64,000 nt of DNA from Pseudomonas putida (GTDB taxonomy: Bacteria > Pseudomonadota > Gammaproteobacteria > Pseudomonadales > Pseudomonadaceae), in assembly GCF_026625125.1 (NCBI RefSeq), contig NZ_CP113097.1, forward strand, positions 4,760,001-4,824,000, given 5' to 3'. Of this stretch, positions 9,686-21,365 are shown in pieces; within the stretch, counting starts at the first letter, position 1; every line of letters starts with the position of its first letter. The notes beneath the pieces were generated by a model, which was not told the origin of the DNA, did no database searches, and saw only the letters and a list, made by a program, of their open reading frames with translations. The position numbers and the translations under genes were made by a program.

Positions 9686-9803
9686 GGGACCGCTTTGCGG
9701 CCCATCGCCGGCAAGCCGGCTCCCACAAGTACCGCGCCTCGCTTGAGGGCTGCGCTGTACCGGTGGGAGCCGGCTTGCCGGCGATGGGCTGCATAGCAGC
9801 CCT
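9686..9803. repeat. Inverted REP pair between the RDD gene and lptG
   Basis: Two inverted copies with core CGCCGGCAAGCCGGCTCCCA and its near-complement, flanked by GGGACCGC/GCGG and GGGCTGC/GCAGCCC arms. It lies between two convergent genes, where it could help stop transcription. Confidence 0.88.
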
Positions 9804-9861
9804 GCTAACGCTACCTGACCGGCATCAACCTCAAGGTCGGCTTTCTCACCTCAGCAGGCCA

Positions 9862-10923
9862 TCATCCCGCCCGGCGCAGTAACCATACGCCGGCCAGCGC
9901 ACACACACCGGCCGGGATCACCACCGCCAACAGCGGCGGGAAGCCGAACACCTGGCTCGAAGGGCCAAGCAGGTCGCCGGCAATACGGAACACAAAACCC
10001 ACCAGTACGCCAGTGAACACGCGTTGGCCGAGGGTCACCGAACGCAGCGGCCCGAAGATGAACGAAATCGCCATCAACACCAACGCCGCTGTCACCGCCG
10101 GCTGCAGCACCTTGGTCCAGAACGCCAGCCAGTAACGGGCATTGTTCAGGCCTTGCTCGGACAGGTAGTGGATGTAATCCCAAAGCCCGGTGATCGACAA
10201 CGACTCCGGGGCCAGCACCACGGTATTGAGCAATTGTGGGGTCACTGAGACATCCCAGCGTTCTTCCGGGCTCTTCACCACTTCGGTGTGATCGCCACGG
10301 AAGTAGGTGGTACTGACATCGCTGAGTATCCAATGATCGGTCTCGTAACGTGCCCGGCGCGCGAAACTCGAGGTGACGATCTTGCGCGCTTCGTCGAAGC
10401 GGTAGCGGGTCACGCCCAGCAGCAGGCCATTGGGCTGCACCGAGTTGATATGCACGAACTCATCACCCTGACGGTGCCACATACCGCGCTTGGAGCTCTG
10501 CGCCTCACCGCCGCCCTGGGCCAGGGAACGGTCGGCCTGGGCCTTGTTCTCGCTGATCGGCGCCACGTACTCACCAATCAGCAGGCCGACCAGCATCAGC
10601 ACCAGCATGGGCTTCATCACCGCCCATACGATACGCCCGATGGACACCCCGGCGGCACGCATGATGGTCAGTTCGCTGCTGCTGGCCAGGCTGCCCAGGC
10701 CGATCAGGCAGCCGATCAATGCCGCCATCGGCAACATGTCATACAGCCGGCGGGGGGCCGTGAGCAGTGTGAACCAGCCCGCATCCATGACGGTATAGGT
10801 ATCGCTCAGGTCGCTCATCTCATCGATGAATGCGAACAACGAAGCCAGGCCCAGGATGATGCCCAGCACTGCCAGGATGGCCAGCAACACGCTCTGGCCG
10901 ATGTAGCGGTCGAGCTTAACCAT
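9862..10923 (-). CDS. lptG: LPS export ABC transporter permease LptG
   Basis: Half of the LptF-LptG inner-membrane pair that, with LptB2 and LptC, extracts LPS for transport to the outer membrane. A start at 10923 (MVKLDRYIGQSVL) gives 353 residues and matches the family better than the frame's upstream Met at 10950. There are transmembrane segments near the N-terminus (3) and C-terminus (3), with a periplasmic beta-jellyroll between. It overlaps the end of lptF by 8 bases. The ATPase LptB is encoded about 24 kb away in this window. Confidence 0.94.
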   Translation of the reverse strand: MVKLDRYIGQSVLLAILAVLGIILGLASLFAFIDEMSDLSDTYTVMDAGWFTLLTAPRRLYDMLPMAALIGCLIGLGSLASSSELTIMRAAGVSIGRIVWAVMKPMLVLMLVGLLIGEYVAPISENKAQADRSLAQGGGEAQSSKRGMWHRQGDEFVHINSVQPNGLLLGVTRYRFDEARKIVTSSFARRARYETDHWILSDVSTTYFRGDHTEVVKSPEERWDVSVTPQLLNTVVLAPESLSITGLWDYIHYLSEQGLNNARYWLAFWTKVLQPAVTAALVLMAISFIFGPLRSVTLGQRVFTGVLVGFVFRIAGDLLGPSSQVFGFPPLLAVVIPAGVCALAGVWLLRRAG

Positions 10924-12031
10924 GCGCCACCTCCGCACGACGGGCGGCACGCTTGAGGCGCAGCGGCTCCCAGTACATCAGCCCCAGACCGATGAGCAGG
11001 AACAGGGCATGCACCCACCACATGCCCAGGGCGATCGGCAGCTTGCCTTTCTCCAGAGCGCCACGTACGGAAATCAGCATCGTCAGGTAGGCCATGTACA
11101 GAAGGATCGCCGGCAGCAGCTTGAGGAAGCGGCCCTGGCGTGGATTGACCCGGGACAGCGGCACTGCCAGCAGGGTCACGATGAATACCAGGATCGGCAA
11201 CGAGATGCGCCATTGCAGCTCGGCACGTTCCCGTAGCCCGGCATTGCCGATCAGTTGGGAGGTAGGAATGGCTTCACGCTCGGTCACTTCCTCGCTGACT
11301 TCAGGCTTGGGCAACAGCACGCCATAAGTGTCGTACTTGATCGCCCGGTAATTGGCCTGGCCAGGGTTGCCGTCATAGCGGTAGCCATTCTGCAGCACCA
11401 GATAGCGATTGCCGTCGGCCTGTACTTCCTGGTGGCCCTTCTCGGCTACCAGCACCGACGGTGCACGGTCCTTGGTCTTGTCCTGGCTGAAGCGCTTCTC
11501 GGAGATGAACACACCGGTGAGGTTGCTGCGGTCATCGGTCAACTGCTCGGTGTAGGTCACCCGCGAACCGTCGCGCAGGGTCTGGAAGCGGCCCGGCACC
11601 AAGGTATCGAATTCGGTCAGGGCATCCTGCTGGCCAATGATCTGCTGCACCTGGGCAACGCCCAGTGGCGCCAGGCTCAGGCTCAGCCAGGCGACTACCA
11701 AGGCGACCAGCGCCGCGGGTGCCAGGGTAAGGCCGAGCAGGCGCTGCTGGCTCATGCCAGTGGCCGACAGCACGGTCATCTCGCTTTCCAGATACAGCCG
11801 GCCATAGGCCAGAAGGATGCCGAGGAACAGCCCCAATGGCAGGATCAGTTGCAAGAAACCGGGCAGGCGGAAGCCCATGATCAGGAACAGCACGCTCGGG
11901 TCGAGCACGCCCTGGGCCGCCTGGGCCAGGTACTTGATGAAACGCCCGCTCATGATGATCACCAGCAGCACTGCGCTGACGGCGCTCAAGGTCACCAGGA
12001 CCTCGCGGGAGAGATAACGAAAGACGATCAA
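10916..12031 (-). CDS. lptF: LPS export ABC transporter permease LptF
   Basis: Partner of LptG. I place the start at TTG 12031 (371 residues, IVFRYLSREVLVTL...) because AGGAG lies 8 bases before it and the resulting N-terminus is the conserved one. A GTG at 12040 is in frame but overlaps that AGGAG. Six membrane segments flank a periplasmic domain. The ESEMTVLSATGM segment is the coupling-helix region that touches LptB. It is transcribed divergently from pepA. Confidence 0.93.
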   Translation of the reverse strand: MIVFRYLSREVLVTLSAVSAVLLVIIMSGRFIKYLAQAAQGVLDPSVLFLIMGFRLPGFLQLILPLGLFLGILLAYGRLYLESEMTVLSATGMSQQRLLGLTLAPAALVALVVAWLSLSLAPLGVAQVQQIIGQQDALTEFDTLVPGRFQTLRDGSRVTYTEQLTDDRSNLTGVFISEKRFSQDKTKDRAPSVLVAEKGHQEVQADGNRYLVLQNGYRYDGNPGQANYRAIKYDTYGVLLPKPEVSEEVTEREAIPTSQLIGNAGLRERAELQWRISLPILVFIVTLLAVPLSRVNPRQGRFLKLLPAILLYMAYLTMLISVRGALEKGKLPIALGMWWVHALFLLIGLGLMYWEPLRLKRAARRAEVAHG

Positions 12032-12136
12032 ACCAGACACTCCTGGGTTGTCAGGGGCGGACTGCCAAACAAAGGCTTACGACAGCCAAGACCAATGCCG
12101 GTTCGCCAGGGGCGAACCTCCTTGTAAAGTGCGCGC

Positions 12137-13814
<1,678 letters not shown>

Positions 13815-13822
13815 TGCCGTGA

Positions 13823-13852
13823 GGCCGGTGATGCCCCAAGGCGTCACCGGCC
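13823..13852 (+). terminator. Strong hairpin between pepA and holC (partial terminator or attenuator)
   Basis: A perfect 9-base stem GGCCGGTGA/TCACCGGCC, extendable inward by GCC/GGC. No T run follows, so it may stabilise the pepA mRNA end or dampen read-through rather than terminate. Confidence 0.45.
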
Positions 13853-13865
13853 GACGGAGCGAACC

Positions 13866-14294
13866 ATGAGTAAAGTCGATTTCTACATCCTGCCTACCGA
13901 CTCGCTGTCGGCACGGCTGGATTTCGCCTGCAAGCTGTGCGAGAAGGCATGGCGCCTCGGGCACCGGGTCTACCTGCATTGCCAGGATGCCGAACAGCGC
14001 AGCGAGCTGGACCAACGCCTGTGGCAGTTCAAAGGCGAAGCGTTCGTACCCCACGACCTGGCAGAGGCCCACGCTGACGCCACCGTGGCCTTGGGTTTGG
14101 CCGACAACGCCGGCGAGCACCGGGATCTGCTGATAAACCTGGGCGCTGCTGTCCCCGGCTTTGTCGGGCAATTCGAGCGGGTTGCCGAAATCGTCGTCGA
14201 GCAAGCGGATATCCGCCAATCGGCCCGCGAACGATTCCGTTTCTACCGCGAACAGGGCTATGCTCTGCAAGACCACCGCTTACAGCGACTTTGA
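13866..14294 (+). CDS. holC: DNA polymerase III chi subunit
   Basis: A 142-residue clamp-loader accessory protein that, with psi, links the replisome to SSB. The N-terminus (KVDFYILP) and CKLCEKAWRLGHRVYLHC segment are typical. The ATG follows ACGGAGCGAACC. It is downstream of pepA and 5 bases before the next gene, an order common in gammaproteobacteria (pepA-holC-valS). Confidence 0.93.
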   Translation: MSKVDFYILPTDSLSARLDFACKLCEKAWRLGHRVYLHCQDAEQRSELDQRLWQFKGEAFVPHDLAEAHADATVALGLADNAGEHRDLLINLGAAVPGFVGQFERVAEIVVEQADIRQSARERFRFYREQGYALQDHRLQRL

Positions 14295-14299
14295 CGACG

Positions 14300-14677
14300 A
14301 TGGACAAGCCTTCCGCCCTACCCGATTCCGCCCATCTGCTTGACGACCTCGAGTCGATCCGCCAGCTGCTGGGCGACGCCGACCTGCAACCACCGCTGCT
14401 CACCGAGACGGTGGAGCAGATTCCGCTGCTGCTCGATACCCCGGCCGGCAACACCCTGCCAGCACCTGAGGCGGCTGCCGCACCGGCCGAAGCGGAGCCC
14501 GAAGAAAACCCGCAGACCCGCCGCCAGGACACCCTGCTGCACCTGGAAGCCGAGCTGCGCGCCGCAGCGCAATTGATCATGCAGGACGTGATCAACGACT
14601 TCACCCCGCATATCGAAACCGAGATCAAGCGCCGGCTCGATGCGCGTATCGAGCGGCTGATCAAGCGCTCTGAGTAA
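14300..14677 (+). CDS. Conserved acidic protein of unknown function between holC and valS
   Basis: 125 residues from ATG 14300, five bases after the holC stop (an upstream TTG overlapping that stop is less likely). Residues about 1-75 are acidic and Pro/Ala-rich and probably disordered. About 75-125 (LLHLEAELRAAAQLIMQ...) is predicted amphipathic helix ending in basic residues. I recall similar small proteins at this position in other pseudomonads but no function. Tight linkage to holC suggests co-transcription. Confidence 0.75.
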   Translation: MDKPSALPDSAHLLDDLESIRQLLGDADLQPPLLTETVEQIPLLLDTPAGNTLPAPEAAAAPAEAEPEENPQTRRQDTLLHLEAELRAAAQLIMQDVINDFTPHIETEIKRRLDARIERLIKRSE

Positions 14678-14735
14678 GCCTTGCCAAACGCGGCGGATTC
14701 TTCGCGGGTTTACCCCGTGAAGAGTGCCCATAGGT

Positions 14736-14765
14736 CTTGCAGCTTGTCGCTTGAAGCTCGCAGCT
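14736..14765. repeat. Short CTTG/GCAGCTT-type intergenic repeat
   Basis: A 30-base stretch made of degenerate repeats of CTTGCAGCTT/CGCTTGAAGCT with local inverted symmetry. It is the kind of element often seen between Pseudomonas genes. A TATACT -10-like hexamer (14770-14775) follows, possibly for valS. Confidence 0.4.
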
Positions 14766-14815
14766 CCGTTATACTTCCCGGCTTTCCCGAATTAATGCAC
14801 AGGGTCCCGCCGCGC

Positions 14816-17662
14816 ATGGATAAGACCTACCAGCCGCACGCCATCGAAACTTCCTGGTACAACACCTGGGAGTCCGAGAACTATTTCGCTCCACAAGGTG
14901 CAGGTGAGTCCTACACCATCATGATCCCGCCACCGAACGTGACGGGCAGCCTGCACATGGGCCACGGTTTCAACAACGCGATCATGGACGCTCTGATCCG
15001 TTTCCGTCGCATGCAAGGCCGCGACACCCTGTGGCAGCCAGGTACCGACCACGCCGGTATCGCCACCCAGATGCTGGTCGAGCGCCAGCTCGAAGCCAAG
15101 GGCCAGAACCGTCACGACCTCGGCCGTGAAGCCTTCCTGGACAAGGTCTGGGAATGGAAAGAGCAGTCCGGCGGCAATATCAGCCGGCAGATCCGTCGCC
15201 TGGGCTCGTCGGTGGACTGGAGCCGCGAACGCTTCACCATGGATGACGGCCTGTCCGAAGCGGTCAAGGAAGCCTTCGTTCGCCTGCATGAAGACGGCCT
15301 GATCTACCGTGGCAAGCGCCTGGTCAACTGGGACACCAAGCTGCACACGGCCATCTCCGACCTCGAAGTGGAAAACCATGACGAGAAAGGCCACCTGTGG
15401 AACCTGCGTTACCCGCTGGCCGACGGCGCCAGAACTGCCGATGGCCAGGATTACCTGGTGGTTGCCACCACTCGCCCGGAAACCCTGCTGGGCGATGCGG
15501 CGGTAGCGGTCAACCCGAACGATGAGCGCTACCAGGCCCTGATCGGCAAATTCGTCGAATTGCCGCTGGTCGGCCGCCGCATCCCGATCATCGCCGATGA
15601 CTACTGCGACCCCGAGTTCGGCACAGGCTGCGTGAAGATCACCCCGGCCCACGACTTCAATGACTATGAAGTCGGCAAGCGCCACAACCTGCCGCTGCTC
15701 AACATCTTCGACAAGAACGCCCTGGTGCTGCCCGCCGCCCAGGCATTCAACCTCGATGGCAGCGTCAATGAGCAGGCGGACACCCGCCTGCCCGCCCAGT
15801 ACGCAGGCCTGGACCGGTTCGTTGCGCGCAAGCAGATCGTCGCCGACCTGGACGCTCAGGGCCTGCTGGTCAGCATCGACGACCATGCACTGAAAGTACC
15901 GAAAGGCGACCGCTCCGGCACCATCATCGAGCCGTGGCTGACCGACCAGTGGTACGTTTCCACCAAGCCGCTGGCCGAACCTGCGATTGCCGCCGTTGAA
16001 GATGGCCGCATCCAGTTCGTGCCCAAGCAGTACGAAAACATGTATTTCTCCTGGATGCGCGACATCCAGGATTGGTGCATCAGTCGTCAGCTGTGGTGGG
16101 GCCACCGGATCCCGGCGTGGTACGACGAGGCCGGCCAGGTCTATGTCGGCCGCAACGAAGCCGAAGTGCGCACCAAGCACAACCTGGGCGCCGACGTGGT
16201 ACTGCGCCAGGACGACGACGTGCTCGACACCTGGTTCAGCTCGGGCCTGTGGACCTTCTCCACCCTGGGCTGGCCGGAACAGACCGAATTCCTCAAGAAA
16301 TTCCACTCCACCGACGTGCTGGTCACTGGCTTTGACATCATCTTCTTCTGGGTTGCCCGGATGATCATGCTGACCATGCACCTGATCAAGAACGAGGATG
16401 GCACCCCGCAGGTCCCGTTCAAGACCGTGTATGTGCACGGCCTGGTACGTGACGGCCAGGGCCAGAAGATGTCCAAGTCCAAGGGCAACGTGCTCGACCC
16501 ACTGGACATCGTTGACGGCATCACCCTGGACGCCCTGCTGGAAAAACGCACCAGCGGCATGATGCAGCCCAAGCTGGCCGAGAAGATCGCCAAGCAGACC
16601 AAAGCCGAGTTCCCAGAAGGCATCGCCAGCTACGGCACCGACGCCCTGCGCTTCACCTTCTGCTCGCTGGCCTCCACTGGCCGCGACATCAAGTTCGACA
16701 TGGGCCGCGTCGAAGGCTATCGCAACTTCTGCAACAAGATCTGGAACGCTGCCCGCTATGTGCTGGACAAGGGCGAGGACTGCGGGCAGAACGGCGAAGC
16801 CTGCGAGCTGTCGCTTGCCGACCGCTGGATCATCTCGCAGCTGCAACGCACCGAAGCCGAAGTGACCCGCCAGCTCGAGCAGTTCCGTTTCGACCTGGCC
16901 AGCCAAGCCCTGTACGAGTTCATCTGGAACCAGTACTGCGACTGGTACCTGGAACTGTCCAAGCCGGTACTGTGGGACGAAAACGCTCCGGTAGAGCGCG
17001 CGCGCGGCACCCGTCGCACCTTGGTGCGCGTGCTGGAAGTGGCGCTGCGCCTGGCTCATCCGTTCATGCCGTTCATCACCGAAGAAATCTGGCAGCGCAT
17101 CGCGCCGCTGGCAGGCATCAACGGCAAGACCATCATGCTGCAGCCGTGGCCAGTGGCCAATGAAAGCCGCATCGATGCCGCCGCCGAAGGCGATATCGAA
17201 TGGCTCAAGGAACTGATGGTCGGCCTGCGTAACATCCGCGCCGAAATGAACATCGGCCCGGGCAAGCCCCTGCCACTGTTCCTGAAGAACGCCAACGCCG
17301 ACGACCAGCGCCGCCTGCAGGAAAACGAAGCCCTGCTCAAGAAGCTGGCCAAGGTCGAGTCGTTCACCGTGCTCGGCGAGGCCGAAGAAGCGCCGCTGTC
17401 GGCCACCGCACTGGTGGGCGATCTGCAGGTGCTGGTACCGATGGCTGGCCTGATCGACAAGGACGCCGAGCTGGCTCGCCTGAACAAGGAAATCCAGCGC
17501 CTGCAAGGTGAAGTGCAACGCGTCGGCGGCAAGCTGTCGAATGCTGCCTTCGTCGACAAGGCACCGCCTGCGGTGATCGAGAAGGAGCGCGCCAAGCTGG
17601 CAGAGGCCGAGCAGGCCCTGGCCAACTTCACCGAACAGCATGCGCGGATCGCTGCGCTGTAA
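14816..17662 (+). CDS. valS: Valyl-tRNA synthetase
   Basis: Class I aminoacyl-tRNA synthetase, 948 residues from ATG 14816 ([11 protein letters not shown]); the frame is open upstream but without family sequence. HIGH-type motif HMGH begins at H47 and KMSKS is at 551-555. The editing (CP1) domain lies between, with the TTRPET motif. The C-terminal tRNA-binding coiled coil (about 880-948) is rich in Lys, Glu and Leu. It ends just before a REP pair. Confidence 0.97.
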   Translation: MDKTYQPHAIETSWYNTWESENYFAPQGAGESYTIMIPPPNVTGSLHMGHGFNNAIMDALIRFRRMQGRDTLWQPGTDHAGIATQMLVERQLEAKGQNRHDLGREAFLDKVWEWKEQSGGNISRQIRRLGSSVDWSRERFTMDDGLSEAVKEAFVRLHEDGLIYRGKRLVNWDTKLHTAISDLEVENHDEKGHLWNLRYPLADGARTADGQDYLVVATTRPETLLGDAAVAVNPNDERYQALIGKFVELPLVGRRIPIIADDYCDPEFGTGCVKITPAHDFNDYEVGKRHNLPLLNIFDKNALVLPAAQAFNLDGSVNEQADTRLPAQYAGLDRFVARKQIVADLDAQGLLVSIDDHALKVPKGDRSGTIIEPWLTDQWYVSTKPLAEPAIAAVEDGRIQFVPKQYENMYFSWMRDIQDWCISRQLWWGHRIPAWYDEAGQVYVGRNEAEVRTKHNLGADVVLRQDDDVLDTWFSSGLWTFSTLGWPEQTEFLKKFHSTDVLVTGFDIIFFWVARMIMLTMHLIKNEDGTPQVPFKTVYVHGLVRDGQGQKMSKSKGNVLDPLDIVDGITLDALLEKRTSGMMQPKLAEKIAKQTKAEFPEGIASYGTDALRFTFCSLASTGRDIKFDMGRVEGYRNFCNKIWNAARYVLDKGEDCGQNGEACELSLADRWIISQLQRTEAEVTRQLEQFRFDLASQALYEFIWNQYCDWYLELSKPVLWDENAPVERARGTRRTLVRVLEVALRLAHPFMPFITEEIWQRIAPLAGINGKTIMLQPWPVANESRIDAAAEGDIEWLKELMVGLRNIRAEMNIGPGKPLPLFLKNANADDQRRLQENEALLKKLAKVESFTVLGEAEEAPLSATALVGDLQVLVPMAGLIDKDAELARLNKEIQRLQGEVQRVGGKLSNAAFVDKAPPAVIEKERAKLAEAEQALANFTEQHARIAAL

Positions 17663-17680
17663 CCTAAAGTGAAGCCATCG

Positions 17681-17764
17681 CGGGCTGCTTTGGCAGCCCA
17701 TCGCCGGCATGCCGGCTCCAACACGTACAGTGGTGTACCTGGGGGAGCCGGCTTGCCGGCGATG
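17681..17764. repeat. Inverted REP pair between valS and rlmF
   Basis: Left arm CATCGCCGGCATGCCGGCTC and right arm GAGCCGGCTTGCCGGCGATG are inverted around a short spacer, with a GGGCTGC/GCAGCCC outer stem on the left. The right arm ends about 19 bases before the rlmF ATG. Confidence 0.85.
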
Positions 17765-17783
17765 CTTTTTCAGGACACCCACC

Positions 17784-18734
17784 ATGACCCAGAAACCCAC
17801 CCTGCACCCGCGCAACCGCCATCAGGGGCGCTACGACTTCCCCAGCCTGATCAAGGCCCACCCGGACCTGGCTCGTTTCACCATCACCAACCCTCACGGT
17901 AAACCCAGCATCGACTTCGCCAACCCCGAAGCCGTGCGGGTGTTCAACCGCGCCTTGCTCAAGGCCCAGTACGGCATCCAGCACTGGGACATTCCCGCCG
18001 ATTACCTGTGCCCGCCGATACCGGGCCGCGCCGACTACATTCACGTCGCCGCCGACCTGCTGGCCGAAGACAACGCAGGTGAAGTGCCCAAAGGCGCTCA
18101 GGTGCGCGCCCTGGACATTGGCGTGGGTGCCAACTGCATCTACCCGCTGCTCGGCCACAGCGATTACCGCTGGCGCTTCCTTGGCTCGGACATCGACCCT
18201 GTGGCACTGGCCTCGGCCAAGGCCATCGTTCAGGCCAACACGCTGAGCAAGGCCATCGCACTGCGCCAACAGAACGATCCCAAGCTCATTCTCGGTGGCC
18301 TGCTGGAGGAAGACGAACGCTTCGACCTGACCTTGTGCAACCCGCCCTTCCACGCCTCCCGCGATGAAGCCACCCGCGGTAGCCAGCGCAAGTGGAAGAA
18401 CCTCGGTAAACAGGACCCCAAGCGCAAGCTGCCCGTGCTCAACTTCGGCGGGCAGAACAACGAGCTGTGGTGTGAAGGTGGCGAGATCCGCTTCGTCAGC
18501 CAGCTGGTTGGCGAAAGCGTGCAGTACGCCTTGCAGGTATTGTGGTTCACCAGCCTGGTGTCCAAGGCCAGCAACCTGCCGGGCATCGAAGCGGCGCTGA
18601 AAAAAGCCGGGGCCAAGGCCGTACGCATCGTTGAGATGGGCCAGGGGCAGAAACAAAGCCGTATGGTTGCGTGGAGCTTCCACGACCATGGCCAACGCCA
18701 GGCCTGGAACGCCCGACGCAAATCACAGGCATGA
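17784..18734 (+). CDS. rlmF: 23S rRNA (adenine-1618-N6)-methyltransferase
   Basis: SAM-dependent enzyme that methylates A1618 of 23S rRNA. 316 residues from ATG 17784 ([19 protein letters not shown]); the open frame upstream is REP sequence. The catalytic NPPF is at 186-189, and the SAM-binding [16 protein letters not shown] loop precedes it. The ribosome site is weak (CAGGA). It converges on the HU gene with a shared terminator. Confidence 0.93.
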   Translation: MTQKPTLHPRNRHQGRYDFPSLIKAHPDLARFTITNPHGKPSIDFANPEAVRVFNRALLKAQYGIQHWDIPADYLCPPIPGRADYIHVAADLLAEDNAGEVPKGAQVRALDIGVGANCIYPLLGHSDYRWRFLGSDIDPVALASAKAIVQANTLSKAIALRQQNDPKLILGGLLEEDERFDLTLCNPPFHASRDEATRGSQRKWKNLGKQDPKRKLPVLNFGGQNNELWCEGGEIRFVSQLVGESVQYALQVLWFTSLVSKASNLPGIEAALKKAGAKAVRIVEMGQGQKQSRMVAWSFHDHGQRQAWNARRKSQA

Positions 18735-18736
18735 AA

Positions 18737-18767
18737 AAACCGCGCCCGGGCAAGCCGGGCGCGGTTT
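18737..18767 (-). terminator. Terminator of the HU gene, shared with rlmF
   Basis: A 13-base stem AAACCGCGCCCGG/CCGGGCGCGGTTT. On the minus strand it is followed by a run of T (TTTTTT), giving a classical terminator for the HU gene. On the plus strand the T run is only three long. Confidence 0.85.
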
Positions 18768-18785
18768 CGTCAATGCATCAACGAA

Positions 18786-19067
18786 TTACTTGTTGATAGC
18801 GTCGGTCAGCGACTTGGCCGGCACGAACTTGACGACTTTCTTGGCAGCGATTTCGATGGCGGCGCCAGTCGAAGGGTTGCGGCCGGTACGGGCAGGACGC
18901 TCGGAGACTTTCAGCTTGCCGATGCCTGGCAGAGTGATTTCAGCGCCGTTTTCCAGCTGGTCGGCAACGATCTGGCCCAGTTGCTCCAGAGCGTTTTTGG
19001 CGGTGGCTTTCGGCTGAGCGATCGACTCGGCGATATCGGCAATCAGTTGGTCTTTGGTCAATGCCAT
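18786..19067 (-). CDS. hupN: HU-family DNA-binding protein (HupN-like)
   Basis: A 93-residue nucleoid protein that bends DNA as a dimer. The helical N-terminus (ALTKDQLIADIAESI) and the basic arm GRNPSTGAAIEI match HU. It differs from 90-residue HupB-type proteins; the location next to ndpA matches the P. putida HU paralogue called HupN, which is a synteny-based name. Ribosome site AAGGA. The next gene, ndpA, also encodes a nucleoid protein and is divergent. Confidence 0.85.
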   Translation of the reverse strand: MALTKDQLIADIAESIAQPKATAKNALEQLGQIVADQLENGAEITLPGIGKLKVSERPARTGRNPSTGAAIEIAAKKVVKFVPAKSLTDAINK

Positions 19068-19460
19068 GGTGGTGTTCCTTCCCTATCAAATTCAGTGGTT
19101 ATGCAGCGCTCTACGACGTTATCGGGCCAGCCCCTGAAGTCTGGAGGGCCGCGCCAATCGGGCATGTAGATGCACAAATCGGCGTTTGGTTCGACACGGC
19201 GCAAGTGCGCTGCCAGCAATGCGCCACCCGAGGTGCGCAAGACCGCGCAAAGCTACCACAGGAATGGATAAATATCCGCTGCTCGCTTCAATTTAGTGCA
19301 GGTTTTTCGGGGGTTTTAGCCAAATTCGCTAAAAATTGAACAAAAAAACAACAACCGGCATTTCTGCCAACATCCGGCCACTGCATCACCTGCCGTCTGC
19401 GGTAAACTTCCCCACTTTTGCAGCGCGGCGCCTGGCCGCCCACGACTGACCGAGAATTCC
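19068..19460. other. Divergent regulatory region between the HU gene and ndpA
   Basis: About 390 bases with no supported coding frame. The right half is AT-rich, with an imperfect inverted repeat (CAATTTAG near 19288, CTAAAAATTG near 19330). It should hold promoters for both nucleoid-protein genes, but I cannot assign -35/-10 boxes reliably. Confidence 0.5.
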
Positions 19461-20468
19461 ATGCCAATCCGTCATTGCATCGTTCACCTGATCGACAAGA
19501 AGCCCGATGGCAGCCCCGCCGTGCTCCACGCACGGGATACCGAGCTGGGTGCATCGGACGCTATCGAAAACCTGCTGGCCGACCTCAACGACAGCTACAA
19601 CGCCAAGCAGGGCAAAGCCTGGGGCTTCTTCCACGGTGAATCCGGCGCCTACCCGCTGAGCGGCTGGCTCAAGCAGTACCTGGAAGAAGAAAAGGACTTT
19701 GCCGCCTTCAGCCGCGTTGCCGTTGAGCATCTGCAAAAACTGATGGAAGAATCCAACCTGTCCACTGGCGGCCACATCCTGTTTGCCCACTACCAGCAAG
19801 GCATGACCGACTACCTGGCCATCGCTCTGCTGCACCACAGCGAAGGCGTGGCGGTGAACGCCGAGCTGGATGTGACGCCTTCGCGGCACCTGGACCTGGG
19901 CCAGTTGCACCTGGCGGCACGTATCAACTTGTCGGAGTGGAAGAACAACCAGAACTCCAAGCAGTACATCTCGTTCATCAAGGGCAAGAATGGCAAGAAG
20001 GTTTCGGACTACTTCCGTGACTTCATCGGCTGCCAGGAAGGCGTCGACGGCCCAGGCGAAACCCGTACCCTGCTCAAGGCGTTCAGCGACTTCGTTGAAA
20101 GCGAGGACCTGCCGGAAGAAGCCGCACGCGAAAAGACCCAGACCCTGGTCGACTACGCCACCACCCAGACCAAACTGGGCGAGCCGGTAACCTTGGAAGA
20201 GCTGTCCAGCCTGATCGACGAAGACCGCCCCAAGGCCTTCTACGACCATATCCGCAACAAGGACTACGGCCTGTCGCCAGAGATCCCGGCGGACAAACGT
20301 ACCCTCAACCAGTTTCGCCGCTTCACCGGGCGTGCCGAAGGCCTGTCGATCAGCTTCGAAGCGCATCTGCTGGGGGACAAGGTGGAGTATGACGAGGCGG
20401 CGGGTACACTGATCATCAAAGGCCTGCCGACGCAGCTGGTGGACCAGCTCAAGCGCCGCAAGGACTGA
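19461..20468 (+). CDS. ndpA: Nucleoid-associated protein NdpA (YejK family)
   Basis: 335 residues of the 37-kDa nucleoid-associated family. The N-terminus ([13 protein letters not shown]) and the central [20 protein letters not shown] region are typical. Role is DNA binding in the nucleoid; the detailed function is unclear. It starts at ATG 19461 and ends flush with the convergent GIY-YIG gene. Confidence 0.93.
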   Translation: MPIRHCIVHLIDKKPDGSPAVLHARDTELGASDAIENLLADLNDSYNAKQGKAWGFFHGESGAYPLSGWLKQYLEEEKDFAAFSRVAVEHLQKLMEESNLSTGGHILFAHYQQGMTDYLAIALLHHSEGVAVNAELDVTPSRHLDLGQLHLAARINLSEWKNNQNSKQYISFIKGKNGKKVSDYFRDFIGCQEGVDGPGETRTLLKAFSDFVESEDLPEEAAREKTQTLVDYATTQTKLGEPVTLEELSSLIDEDRPKAFYDHIRNKDYGLSPEIPADKRTLNQFRRFTGRAEGLSISFEAHLLGDKVEYDEAAGTLIIKGLPTQLVDQLKRRKD

Positions 20469-20753
20469 TCAACCGTTGGCATAGGAGGCGACCAACGCCT
20501 CCTTGGCTGCTTTGCGCAACTTCTTCACCAGGCGCTCCTGGCGCAATGCCTCGCCCTTGTCCGGCCATTGCTCGACGTAGACCAGCGCCTGCGCCGGGCT
20601 GGTCTTGAAATACCGCGCCCCCTGCCCTTTCTGATGCGCCACGAAACGCCGCTGCGGATCATCACTGATGCCGCAGTACAGCGATCCATTGGCAGCGCGC
20701 ACCAGGTAGACATACCAAGGTTTGCAGATGGGTTTTTCCGATACGTCGCTCAC
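20469..20753 (-). CDS. GIY-YIG domain protein (UPF0213 family)
   Basis: A 94-residue single-domain protein related to the GIY-YIG nuclease fold: [18 protein letters not shown] holds the degenerate VYL...YCG pair, followed by the Arg of DDPQRRF and a later Glu. Cellular role unknown. Its stop codon abuts the ndpA stop (TGATCA), so the two genes converge with no spacer. Confidence 0.88.
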   Translation of the reverse strand: MSDVSEKPICKPWYVYLVRAANGSLYCGISDDPQRRFVAHQKGQGARYFKTSPAQALVYVEQWPDKGEALRQERLVKKLRKAAKEALVASYANG

Positions 20754-20792
20754 GATGCTTGTGCCTGGCTGCGAAGCGCACAGCTTAACCGC

Positions 20793-21263
20793 TCACTTCG
20801 CCTGCTGAAACGCACGCAGCCCTTTGAATGCCTGCTGGCGCACTTTGTTCTGCAGCATGGGCGACCACCCCAGCAACACACCGGGGGCACCCAACGCCTG
20901 ACGCGACCAGCGCCACAGGTCGAAGCTGTCATCGTGCTGGCAGATCAACCCGTCGCGGATGACGAAGCGCGCCTGAATATCGTTGACCACGGTACGGCCG
21001 GTCTGGCTGAACAGGTACGTCGCCACCCAATGTGCGCAGGCGCTGCGCTCGTCTGCGCGGACATGGTCGAATGTCAGAGAGAAATCCTTGGCCCGTGTGG
21101 TGAGCATCCGCCACATGTCACCGGCATCACGGCCGCGCAGGGTACCGAAAACCGGGTCACTGAAGACGATGTCCTCGCTGTAGCAAGCCACCATCGCTTC
21201 AGCGTCCAGGCGCTGGAAAGCTTGATAGAAGCGGGTGATCAGGTCACGGTTGGCATCGCTCAT
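20793..21263 (-). CDS. SnoaL/NTF2-like protein
   Basis: 156 residues from the Met at 21263 (MSDANRDLITRFYQAF). The pattern FYQAFQRLDAEAMVACY...DIVFSDPVFGTLRGRD is typical of SnoaL-like alpha+beta-barrel proteins, which act as isomerases, hydrolases or ligand binders. The substrate cannot be told. It has 39 bases to the downstream GIY-YIG gene and about 100 bases upstream without a gene. Confidence 0.78.
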   Translation of the reverse strand: MSDANRDLITRFYQAFQRLDAEAMVACYSEDIVFSDPVFGTLRGRDAGDMWRMLTTRAKDFSLTFDHVRADERSACAHWVATYLFSQTGRTVVNDIQARFVIRDGLICQHDDSFDLWRWSRQALGAPGVLLGWSPMLQNKVRQQAFKGLRAFQQAK

Positions 21264-21365
21264 GGGCAGGCCCGTCCTGGGAATGGAAAGCTGCACGATA
21301 ATCTGTGGGCAGCGGCAATGCCATGCCCATTTGCAACGTGAATGCAGGCTGGATCACTGCACGCC

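Noticed and set aside
14681..14815. N-terminal extension of ValS (45 codons)
   Set aside because: Open frame only; it covers the intergenic repeat and the likely promoter.
14792..17815. 1007-codon minus-strand frame opposite valS
   Set aside because: Antisense shadow of valS; no family features and no ribosome site.
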